From assembly GCA_964648365.1 (NCBI GenBank), contig CAZYLK010000044.1:1-37276 (forward strand): 37,276 nt of DNA, read 5' to 3'. Shown here one piece after another: positions 24,943 to 31,730 of the stretch (its first letter is position 1; every line of letters starts with the position of its first letter). The DNA comes from SURF-32 sp964648365 (GTDB lineage: Bacteria > Planctomycetota > Phycisphaerae > UBA1845). A model generated the notes under the pieces. The model was not told the origin of the DNA. It did not search any database and worked only from the letters and a program-made list of their open reading frames with translations. The position numbers and the translations under genes are program-made.

Positions 24943-25677
24943 ATGGCTAAGAAGGCCAAAAAGCAGGCGGCAGGCGCGCCCGAGTGGATGGTGACCTTCT
25001 CGGACATGATGTCGCTGTTGCTGTGCTTCTTCGTCATCCTGGTCTCGATGAGCGAGATCAAGTCGGACCAGAAGTTTTACGAGGTCATGCAGTCGCTGCG
25101 GGTTGCGTTCGGCGGGTACGAGGCGCTGGTGGGCGCGATTCCCGGTGAGAACCTGCGCAAGAACACGCTCATCCAGCGGCTGGAGGAACTGGAACTGCCC
25201 AGCCCGCAGAAGAACGAGGGCGACGTCGAAGACCCCGGAATCGACGGGCTGAAGTGGCGCGTCACCGACGTGCGCGAGGGCACGAAGATCGTGGTGGGGG
25301 GGCTGATCACGTTTGATCGCTTCAGCGCCGACCTGAAGGAGGAGGCCCGCGAACTGGTCGCCCGTGCGGCGGAGGCCCTGCGGGGGCAGAACCTCAAGAT
25401 TTCAGTCACGGGACACACGACGCGGGAGGATCTGCCCCCGGACTCGCCGTTCCGCGGCAAGATCGATCTGTCGTTCGCCCGCGCCCAGGCGGTGCGGGAC
25501 GAATTGATCGCCAATGGCGTTCGGGCCGAGCGGATTATCTGCGTCGCGGCGGGGGATTCGGAGCCGCTGGCGGCGCAGGCCTATACCGAGCAGCGGCGGG
25601 CGCAGAATCGGCGCGTGGAGATTGTCGTCACGGAAGACACGGTCGAGGACTACGAGGGATCGCGTCAGGACGAATAG
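24943..25677 (+). CDS. motB: Motor stator protein MotB
   Basis: A 244-residue MotB: one N-terminal membrane helix carrying the ion-binding Asp21 in WMVTFSDMMSLLLCFFVILV, then a plug/linker and a C-terminal OmpA-like peptidoglycan-binding domain (about 110-235). This domain holds GHTTREDLPPDSPFRGKIDL, LSFARAQAVRDELIANGV and QRRAQNRRVEIVV, the usual peptidoglycan-binding NRRVEI block. It anchors the stator to the wall. An upstream GGCAGGT is a weak ribosome site. Order motA-motB-fliL is standard, and FliL supports stator function. Confidence 0.95.
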   Translation: MAKKAKKQAAGAPEWMVTFSDMMSLLLCFFVILVSMSEIKSDQKFYEVMQSLRVAFGGYEALVGAIPGENLRKNTLIQRLEELELPSPQKNEGDVEDPGIDGLKWRVTDVREGTKIVVGGLITFDRFSADLKEEARELVARAAEALRGQNLKISVTGHTTREDLPPDSPFRGKIDLSFARAQAVRDELIANGVRAERIICVAAGDSEPLAAQAYTEQRRAQNRRVEIVVTEDTVEDYEGSRQDE

Positions 25678-25695
25678 TCCGGGGATGGCAGTCTA

Positions 25696-26217
25696 ATGGC
25701 GGATGACAAGGGCAACGCGGCAGAGAGTTCCGCCAAGAGCGGACGCAAGATGACCGTGATCGTGGTGGCCGCGATCATGCTGATCGAGGGCGTGGGGATC
25801 TACGTTGCCGTCAACATGCTGACGCAGCAGCCGGAGAGTGCCGCGGCTGCGGCCATTGAGGAGGCGGAGGCCGCGGCCGCCGCCCAGCAGGAAGATACGC
25901 TGGTCGAGGCGGCCCTGGCCGACTGCCGCGTCGTCAACGCCAAGGAAGGGCGCCTCTTCCGGTACAGTATCCGCGTATCAGTGCTGGTAGACCGGTCCGA
26001 TCTGGAGCGCTTGCAAAAACTGATCGAGTCTCGCCGGTCGCGCATCGACGAGCGGATCAACATCGCGCTGCGCAGCGCCGAACCGCGTCAGCTCAAGGAA
26101 CCCGGCTTCGAGACACTGAAAAGGCGGTTGAAGGCGGATATGGCTGACGTGTTCGGCGACGAGGCGCTGGTGCGGGACGTGATCATTCCGGAGCTCATCC
26201 AGACGGGCGGGGATTGA
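25696..26217 (+). CDS. fliL: Flagellar basal body-associated protein FliL
   Basis: A 173-residue FliL, a single-pass membrane protein that surrounds or supports stator units. The membrane helix is at about 20-42 (TVIVVAAIMLIEGVGIYVAV). A Glu/Ala-rich linker and a periplasmic domain resembling the stomatin/SPFH-like FliL fold follow (FRYSIRVSVLVDRSDLERLQ, LKRRLKADMADVFGDEALVR, VIIPELIQTGGD). It starts 18 bp after motB and shares a TTGA overlap with fliN, so it is likely coupled to it. Confidence 0.88.
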   Translation: MADDKGNAAESSAKSGRKMTVIVVAAIMLIEGVGIYVAVNMLTQQPESAAAAAIEEAEAAAAAQQEDTLVEAALADCRVVNAKEGRLFRYSIRVSVLVDRSDLERLQKLIESRRSRIDERINIALRSAEPRQLKEPGFETLKRRLKADMADVFGDEALVRDVIIPELIQTGGD

Positions 26218-27053
26218 CTGGGGCGGACGCGCCGGATTCGCCGATAAACCGGCAATTGATGCGCCGGCGCATGGAGGCGCCGGTCCGGACCACGGGAACA
26301 GCCGTGCCAGACCCTGTCAACAACCCGGCCGATGACGCGGAGGCGTCGAGCGGCGGTCAGGTCGATCCTTCCGACATCGACGCGCTCGTGGCCGCATCCG
26401 GACAGGGCGCCACCGACGCGGGCGCCGCGGATGCCACTGGACTTGACCAGGCCGATATCGATGCGCTGATGTCGGCCTCCGGCGAGCAGGGCGCAAAGGC
26501 AGACGGCAAAGTGGACGGGGAGTTCTCTCAATCTGACATCGATGCGCTTTTCAGCGGCGGTGACGCCGGCCCGTCCGCGGCCGGTAAGGCGGATGGGGCT
26601 GCCGCCGAGCCACGGGTGGATGCCTACGGCAATCCGTTCGACGCCGCTGCTGCGGCCATGGCGGATGCGATCGCCGAAGAAAACGCCGCGGCTGCGGCCG
26701 CCCGATCGTCCGCTGCGCCGGGTCGCCCCGGCGCGCCGTCAGCCCGGGCGTTCGACATGCCGGAGTTCGCGACCGGCCGCCGCCCGGCGGGGGACGGAAA
26801 ACTCGACATGCTCATGGACGTCAAGCTGCGCGTGAAGATCGAACTTGGTCGCACGCACATGCTGGTCGAAGACGTCCTCAAATTGGGGGAGGGGAGCGTG
26901 GTCGAACTTGACAAGCTGGCGGGAGACCCGGTGGACGTCTACGTCAACGACCGGCTCATCGCCCGCGGCGAGGTGCTGGTTCTCAACGAGAATTTCTGCG
27001 TGCGCGTCAGCGAAGTGCTCGACCGCGATCCGCATCGGATCGGTTCCGCATGA
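26214..27053 (+). CDS. fliN: FliN-type switch protein with three FliM-like EIDALL motifs
   Basis: A 279-residue switch protein. Only the C-terminal domain (about 195-272) is FliN/SpoA-like: MLMDVKLRVKIELGRTHMLV, LKLGEGSVVELDKLAGDPVD and YVNDRLIARGEVLVLNENF. The long N-terminus is Ala/Gly/Asp-rich with three tandem motifs: DPSDIDALVAASG (51-63), LDQADIDALMSASG (77-90) and FSQSDIDALFSGG (104-116). These match the LSQ(D/A)EIDALL motif at the FliM N-terminus, which in enteric bacteria binds phosphorylated CheY. FliY of Bacillus and Thermotoga likewise has a CheY-binding N-terminus, but no central CheC-like domain is seen here. Translation likely starts at TTG 26214, overlapping the fliL stop. No fliM lies between fliL and this gene. 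Confidence 0.85.
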   Translation: MTGADAPDSPINRQLMRRRMEAPVRTTGTAVPDPVNNPADDAEASSGGQVDPSDIDALVAASGQGATDAGAADATGLDQADIDALMSASGEQGAKADGKVDGEFSQSDIDALFSGGDAGPSAAGKADGAAAEPRVDAYGNPFDAAAAAMADAIAEENAAAAAARSSAAPGRPGAPSARAFDMPEFATGRRPAGDGKLDMLMDVKLRVKIELGRTHMLVEDVLKLGEGSVVELDKLAGDPVDVYVNDRLIARGEVLVLNENFCVRVSEVLDRDPHRIGSA

Positions 27054-27835
27054 GGCGCCGGCGCACCAGCACGGGGTGTACCGCCGCCGTAACGGGGCTG
27101 TGGATCGGCGCGTCGCTGGCCCTGACGGCGATGCCGGCCGCGGCGCAGGATGACGCGGCCGCGGCGTCGCGTACGGACCCGCGCGCCGGTGCAGAGATCG
27201 AAGATCGCCTGACCGCGTCCAATCAGAGCGTGTCGCTCTCCGCGGAGACGCCGGGCGATGGGCGGCGGGGGGGGGAGGCATCCGAGCAGGGACCACAGAC
27301 AAAGACGTCGCCGCGATCGATGGTGCGCGGGGCGGTTGAGCCCGTGCGCGGCGAGGGCGCGGCGCATGCGGCGCCCTGGTACAGCCGGGGCATGGTTCCG
27401 CTGGCACTGGTGCTGGCAGTGATTGCGGTGACGTGCCTGGCCGTGCGGCGGCTGATGCCCGCGCGGGCGACGATCGGCAGCGGCGCATTGCGAATCGTCT
27501 CGCGGACGGCATTGTCGCCGCGGCATTCGGTAGCGCTGATTCAGGTCGGCGCCGAACGCATGGTCCTGGTGGGAATCGCTACGGATCGCATCACTGCGCT
27601 GTCGGACATTTCGAGCGCGGAGGAGGTGGCGCGTCTGCTCGGGCGTGTTGGCGAGGCGCCGGCCGGGGGCGCGTTCCGATCGATGCTTGCCGCCCGGGAC
27701 GAGGATTTCGAGGACGTCGTCGAGGACGTCGGCGACAGCCTGGCGGACGATCCGCGTGCCACGGGCGGCGCCCGGGTCCGGCTTGGCGGGCTGGTGGATC
27801 GGCTTCAGCGCCTGCGCGAACAGGTGAAACAGTAG
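27050..27835 (+). CDS. fliO: Flagellar export protein FliO
   Basis: A 261-residue FliO, a bitopic membrane protein that helps assemble the FliP ring. A cleavable-looking signal (TGLWIGASLALTAMPAAAQD, about residues 15-34) is followed by a low-complexity periplasmic part. The membrane helix is MVPLALVLAVIAVTCLAV (about 111-128). A cytosolic FliO domain follows (LRIVSRTALSPRHSVALIQV and MVLVGIATDRITALSDI). It overlaps fliN by ATGA (27050-27053). FliO is weakly conserved, but this fold order and the place before fliP make the call sound. The 135 bp gap to fliP (27836-27970) is unremarkable. Confidence 0.85.
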   Translation: MRRRRTSTGCTAAVTGLWIGASLALTAMPAAAQDDAAAASRTDPRAGAEIEDRLTASNQSVSLSAETPGDGRRGGEASEQGPQTKTSPRSMVRGAVEPVRGEGAAHAAPWYSRGMVPLALVLAVIAVTCLAVRRLMPARATIGSGALRIVSRTALSPRHSVALIQVGAERMVLVGIATDRITALSDISSAEEVARLLGRVGEAPAGGAFRSMLAARDEDFEDVVEDVGDSLADDPRATGGARVRLGGLVDRLQRLREQVKQ

Positions 27836-27970
27836 GCGCGATTTGCAGCGCCGCGCCGCGGCGTGGCGGGCCGGTCCGCCGGTGCGTCGGTGACTTCCAG
27901 AATCGCCGCCGATGCGGATGGTCGGCAGTGCAGGGCACGTGCAGGACGCGCGTGTCAGATGGAGCAAGGG

Positions 27971-28840
27971 ATGGCTCGCGAGCATGGAGGCTCGACAACG
28001 CAGCGCCTGGCGCTGATCGCCGTGTTCGCGGTGGTCGCGGCCGCCGCGTTGCCTGCCCGCGCCCAGACCGCACCGCCCCCTCCGATTGCGATCGACAACA
28101 GCTTCGGCGTGCCGGACGTCCGTGCGGTGCTGCCGGAGGCGGTTGAGCCGGAAGGCGTCAGCGCCACGCTGCGCATTCTGGTCCTGATGACGGTGCTGAC
28201 GCTGGTGCCGTCGATTCTGATCATGACGACGGCGTTTCCGCGCATCGTCATCGTGCTCGGGTTGCTTCGGCAGGCGCTGGGCACGCCCCAACTCCCGCCG
28301 GGCCAGGTGCTGCTGGGTCTGTCGCTCTTCGTGACCATGCTGATCATGGCGCCGACATGGCACAAGATCAACGCGGAGGCGGTCACGCCCTACTTCGACA
28401 ATGCCCCGGGCATGACGCAGCGCAAGGCGATCGACATTTCGCTGAAACACATGCGCGACTTCATGTTCGCCCAGATCCAGAAAAACGACGCCGACGAGGA
28501 CGTGTATCTGTTCCTGGAGTACGCGCTGGGGCGCAGAATCGACCCTGGCCAACGGGTCGTGCTCGAGCCGGACCCGGACGACGAGGAGGCGATCGTGGTT
28601 CCGACCACGGCGCTGATCCCGGCGTTCATGCTGTCGGAACTCAAGACGGCGTTCGTGATGGGCTTCAAGTTCTACCTGCCGTTTCTGGTGATCGACATGG
28701 TCATTGCGTCCATCCTCATCTCGATGGGCATGATGATGCTGCCGCCGGTGCTGATATCGCTGCCGTTCAAGCTGATGTTGTTCGTGCTCGCGGACGGATG
28801 GCACCTGGTGGTGAGGAGCTTGCTTTACAGCTTTGCTTGA
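27971..28840 (+). CDS. fliP: Export gate protein FliP
   Basis: A 289-residue FliP; five copies with FliQ and FliR form the export gate core. A cleavable signal (LIAVFAVVAAAALPARA) precedes the membrane segments LVLMTVLTLVPSILIMTTAF, PPGQVLLGLSLFVTMLIMAP, FKFYLPFLVIDMVIASILIS and MGMMMLPPVLISLPFKLMLF. The family signatures FPRIVIVLGLLRQALGTPQL and LSELKTAFVMGFKFYLPFLV are present. The start ATG 27971 has GGAG at 27961-27964; ATG 27959 and a longer frame from 27863 are possible but less likely. The stop TGA is inside the TTGAAGAAGGGAG end of repeat element 5. Confidence 0.95.
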   Translation: MAREHGGSTTQRLALIAVFAVVAAAALPARAQTAPPPPIAIDNSFGVPDVRAVLPEAVEPEGVSATLRILVLMTVLTLVPSILIMTTAFPRIVIVLGLLRQALGTPQLPPGQVLLGLSLFVTMLIMAPTWHKINAEAVTPYFDNAPGMTQRKAIDISLKHMRDFMFAQIQKNDADEDVYLFLEYALGRRIDPGQRVVLEPDPDDEEAIVVPTTALIPAFMLSELKTAFVMGFKFYLPFLVIDMVIASILISMGMMMLPPVLISLPFKLMLFVLADGWHLVVRSLLYSFA

Positions 28841-29138
28841 AGAAGGGAGTGAGGGAGTAAGGGAGTAAGGGAGTAAGGGAAGAGAAGAGGGGGGAGCCGT
28901 GTTGCTTCTCGTGGACGGCTCGAAGATGGCGTGCGTTGCAGGAATCGGGAGTCGGGAGTCAGGAGCCAGGAGTCAGGAGTCAGTAGGCAGTAGTCAGGTG
29001 TGAGGAGTCAGGAGTCGGGAGTCAGGAGTCGTGCGCGAGGAGCTGGCGTCAGGCAACGCGCTAACGGCGCGATCGACGATCGCGACGCTCCTCTTCCCTT
29101 ACTCCCTTACTCCCTTACTCCCTTACTCCCTTACTCCC
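28837..29138. repeat. Inverted-array element 5, the most complete copy (fliP-fliQ gap)
   Basis: Left arm 28837-28884: TTGAAGAA, GGGAGTGA, three GGGAGTAA, GGGAAGAG. Right arm 29091-29138: CTCTTCCC and five TTACTCCC. Between them lie 206 bp that include thirteen consecutive 7 bp units in one register (28941-29031: mostly GGAGTCA or GGAGTCG). The whole 336 bp gap up to fliQ is made of this element plus 38 bp of leader holding the fliQ ribosome site. Confidence 0.9.
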
Positions 29139-29176
29139 TCCGCCGGCGAAAGCCGGCGCGACAGGAGCAGCGAACG

Positions 29177-29434
29177 ATGGATCTGGGACAGGCGTTGGAC
29201 CTGGGCCGCGAGGCTTTTTACATGGCGATGATCACGTCGGCGCCGATTCTGCTGATCGGGCTGGTGGTGGGTCTGGTGATTTCGGTGTTTCAGTCGGTGA
29301 CTCAGCTCCAGGAGCAGACCCTGACGTTCGTGCCCAAGATTGCGGCGATGGTGGTGGCGGCGTCGTTTTTCATTCCGTGGATCGCGCGACGCATGTTGGA
29401 CTACACGCAGTCGCTGTTCACGATCAACCCGTAG
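29177..29434 (+). CDS. fliQ: Export gate protein FliQ
   Basis: An 85-residue FliQ, two membrane helices packed around the FliP-FliR core. Helix 1 is AMITSAPILLIGLVVGLVIS and helix 2 is TFVPKIAAMVVAASFFIPWI, joined by VFQSVTQLQEQTL, the most conserved family motif. The start ATG 29177 has AGGAG (29163-29167) 9 bp upstream. The longer open frame upstream merely translates the repeat element (PYSLTPLLPYSL) and was rejected. fliR follows after 27 bp. Confidence 0.95.
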   Translation: MDLGQALDLGREAFYMAMITSAPILLIGLVVGLVISVFQSVTQLQEQTLTFVPKIAAMVVAASFFIPWIARRMLDYTQSLFTINP

Positions 29435-29461
29435 CCGGCTGCGCGACGCGAGGAAACGATC

Positions 29462-30241
29462 TTGCCGTGGGAACTGCTTCACATTCCGCTCATGCTGCCG
29501 GCGTTCGCGCTGGTTCTGGCGCGCCTGGGCGGGCTGATGATCGCGGCGCCGATCTTTTCCGGCGCGGCTATTCCGCGGCGCGTCAAGGGCGCGTTCACGA
29601 TCGGGATGGCGTGGGTGATCTTTCCGCTGGTGGCGGGGCAGGTTCCGCAGGACGTGAGCGTCTCGACCGTCGTGACGGGCATGGTGGGCGAGTTGATGAT
29701 CGGCCTGTCGATCGGCCTGGCGCTGGCGACGCTGATCAGCGGCGTGCAACTCGGCGGCATGGTGGCCGCGCAGCAGGCGGGCATCGCGCTGGGGCAGTCG
29801 TTCGATCCGACCGTGGACGAGTCGTCCACCGTCATCGGGCAGGCGTATTCGATCTTCATCTACATGGTCTTCCTGGTGGTGGGGGGGCATCGGGCGCTGG
29901 TCGCGGCGTTGCTCGATACGTTTCTGATCATCCCGCCGCTGTCGTTTCAGTTCAACGACTCACTGCTGGAACTGCTGGTCGAGATGTTGACGGGCGCGTT
30001 CGTGATGGCGGTGCGGCTGGCCGGGCCGGTGCTGATTGCGCTGGTGCTGTTGACGCTCGCGATGGGATTGATCTCGCGGACTATGCCGCAGCTCAACATC
30101 CTCAGCGTGGGATTCACGCTCAAGGCGCTGGTGATGCTCGCCGTGGCGGGTCTGGCGATGGTGGCGGCGCAGGAGGTGGTGCTGGAGATGACGTTTGCCG
30201 GGTTGGACCGGATTCGAGAAGTCTTCGGCCTGCCGGCGTGA
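29462..30241 (+). CDS. fliR: Export gate protein FliR
   Basis: A 259-residue FliR that completes the FliP5-FliQ4-FliR gate. About six membrane helices are visible, beginning PLMLPAFALVLARLGGLMIA. The family block PIFSGAAIPRRVKGAFTIGM is followed by GELMIGLSIGLALATLISGV, AAQQAGIALGQSFDP and LLTLAMGLISRTMPQLNILS. TTG 29462 is the start, with GAGGA about 7 bp upstream; no better ATG lies nearby. It is followed by a 180 bp gap with hairpins, then flhB. Confidence 0.93.
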   Translation: MPWELLHIPLMLPAFALVLARLGGLMIAAPIFSGAAIPRRVKGAFTIGMAWVIFPLVAGQVPQDVSVSTVVTGMVGELMIGLSIGLALATLISGVQLGGMVAAQQAGIALGQSFDPTVDESSTVIGQAYSIFIYMVFLVVGGHRALVAALLDTFLIIPPLSFQFNDSLLELLVEMLTGAFVMAVRLAGPVLIALVLLTLAMGLISRTMPQLNILSVGFTLKALVMLAVAGLAMVAAQEVVLEMTFAGLDRIREVFGLPA

Positions 30242-30253
30242 ATCGACGGGTGG

Positions 30254-30384
30254 CACGAGGTGGCAAAGGTGGCACGGTCTGCTGAAGGCAGGCCGTGGGC
30301 GTGAGGGTGGAGCGAACCATGCTTGGCGCGGTGTTCTTGCGGCTGTGCATGACCACGGCCTTGCTGCGCAAGACCGTGCCACCC
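30254..30384. repeat. Inverted pair of CACGG/CCGTG hairpins (fliR-flhB gap)
   Basis: CACGG-T-CTGC-TGAAG-GCAG-G-CCGTG (30273-30297) and CACGG-C-CTTGC-TGC-GCAAG-A-CCGTG (30354-30378). The first is preceded by GGTGG and the second followed by CCACC, so they are the same element in opposite orientations. The stem design equals the 45 bp tandem units at 2573-2752, making a dispersed repeat family. GGTGGCACGAGG (about 30249) is a further related fragment. Confidence 0.75.
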
Positions 30385-30421
30385 GGTTCCGCGCCGCAGG
30401 GACCAGGCGATGGTGTAACGC

Positions 30422-31495
30422 ATGCCCGCTGACGCAGGAGAACGCACTGAGGCTCCAACGCCGCGTCGCCGACTGGAGGCGCGGCAGAAGGGGCAGGTTG
30501 CGCGCAGTCAGGATCTCAGCGCCGTGGTCGTGCTGCTGGCCGCGTTGCTGATACTTCGCCTGCTGGGTCCACGGATGTGGGGGGGGTTGCTGAGCGTCTT
30601 CACGCGGGCGTTCGGGGATCCGACGGTAACGGATCCGGATCAGGCGTCTCCGTTCGCGACGGCGGCGTTTGTTGAGGCAGTGAAGATCGTCGCACCGGTG
30701 CTGGCGGTTGTGCTGGTGGCCGGGCTGGCGGCCGTGTGGGCGCAGGTCGGCTGGAACTTCACGCTGCAACCGCTGACGCCCAACCTGGGCAAGCTGAACC
30801 CGATCGGCGGAATCCAGCGGATGTTTTCCGGCCGTTCGGTCGCCACGATGCTGCTGAACCTGGGCAAGCTGGCCCTGGTGGGGTCGGTGGCGTACGCGAC
30901 CCTGATCGGCAGCGCCGACAGGATTCTCTATGCGTCGCAACTCGAGTTCGAGAGCGTCGTCGTGGTCACGATGCAGCTTATGTACACGTTGGCGCTGCGA
31001 CTGATCCTGGTGCTGCTGGTGCTGGCGATCATCGACTTCGTGTATCAGCGCTATCGTCACGAGAAAGACCTCAAGATGACCAAGGAGGAGGTCAAGGACG
31101 AGCTGCGCAGCATGGAAGGCGATCCGGTGGTCAAACAGCGCCGCCGTCGCGTGCAGCAGCAGCTTGCCCTGCAGCGCCTGCGGCGTGACGTTCCCAAGGC
31201 GGACGTGATCGTGACGAATCCGACGCACATCGCCGTCGCCATTCAGTACGACGCCGACACCATGCCGGCGCCGCGCGTGGTGGCCAAGGGGGGGGATTAC
31301 CTGGCGCTGCGCATCCGGCAGATCGCGGCACAACTGAGCATTCCCATCGTCGAACGCCCGCCGCTGGCGCGGCTGATGTACGCGGAAGTGGAAGTCGGGC
31401 AGTACATCCCGGAGAAGTTCTACCAGGCGATCGCGGAGATTCTGGCGTACGTCTATCGCCTGAGTGGAAAGTCGCTGACAGGGGGGGGCGTATGA
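30422..31495 (+). CDS. flhB: Export switch protein FlhB
   Basis: A 357-residue FlhB with four membrane helices and a cytosolic autocleaving domain. Cleavage between Asn266 and Pro267 in VIVTNPTHIAVAIQY changes export from hook to filament substrates on the signal of FliK. The N-terminus GERTEAPTPRRRLEARQKGQ and the VARSQDL that follows are diagnostic. The linker YRHEKDLKMTKEEVKDELRS and the C-terminal KGGDYLALRIRQIAAQLSIP, VERPPLARLMY complete the family pattern. The stop TGA 31493-31495 is directly followed by repeat element 6. Confidence 0.96.
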   Translation: MPADAGERTEAPTPRRRLEARQKGQVARSQDLSAVVVLLAALLILRLLGPRMWGGLLSVFTRAFGDPTVTDPDQASPFATAAFVEAVKIVAPVLAVVLVAGLAAVWAQVGWNFTLQPLTPNLGKLNPIGGIQRMFSGRSVATMLLNLGKLALVGSVAYATLIGSADRILYASQLEFESVVVVTMQLMYTLALRLILVLLVLAIIDFVYQRYRHEKDLKMTKEEVKDELRSMEGDPVVKQRRRRVQQQLALQRLRRDVPKADVIVTNPTHIAVAIQYDADTMPAPRVVAKGGDYLALRIRQIAAQLSIPIVERPPLARLMYAEVEVGQYIPEKFYQAIAEILAYVYRLSGKSLTGGGV

Positions 31496-31707
31496 GGAAG
31501 AAGGGAGTCAGGGAGTCAGGGAGTGAGGGAGTGAGGGAAGAGCGGAGGAGGGGGTTCCTGCTCGGCGAATCGGCAGCCATGCGGTGGCGGCCACGTGATG
31601 GTGACTGCTTTGAGCGCCGTTCGACCGTGCCGGCTGGTTCCGGAATCGCATCGGCGTGCAGCTTTCTTTCTTCCCTTACTCCCTTACTCCCTTACTCCCT
31701 CACTCCC
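31496..31707. repeat. Inverted-array element 6 (flhB-flhA gap)
   Basis: Left arm 31496-31542: GGAAGAA, then GGGAGTCA twice, GGGAGTGA twice, GGGAAGAG. Right arm 31668-31707: TTCTTCCC, three TTACTCCC and one TCACTCCC. The interior (31543-31667) is unique and lacks heptamers. The left arm starts on the base after the flhB stop, and the right arm ends 23 bp before flhA. Confidence 0.9.
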
Positions 31708-31730
31708 TGTGCGGAGCGAAGCGACGCACC

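Noticed and set aside
28837..29138. Insertion sequence with terminal inverted repeats
   Set aside because: No transposase frame inside, interiors differ between copies and no target-site duplication is evident. At most a non-autonomous element, so it is annotated as a repeat.
29000..29176. N-terminal extension of FliQ (and a similar one for FlhA from 31656)
   Set aside because: The extra residues (PYSLTPLLPYSL) are translations of TTACTCCC arms. The family starts and, for FliQ, the ribosome site lie at 29177 and 31731.
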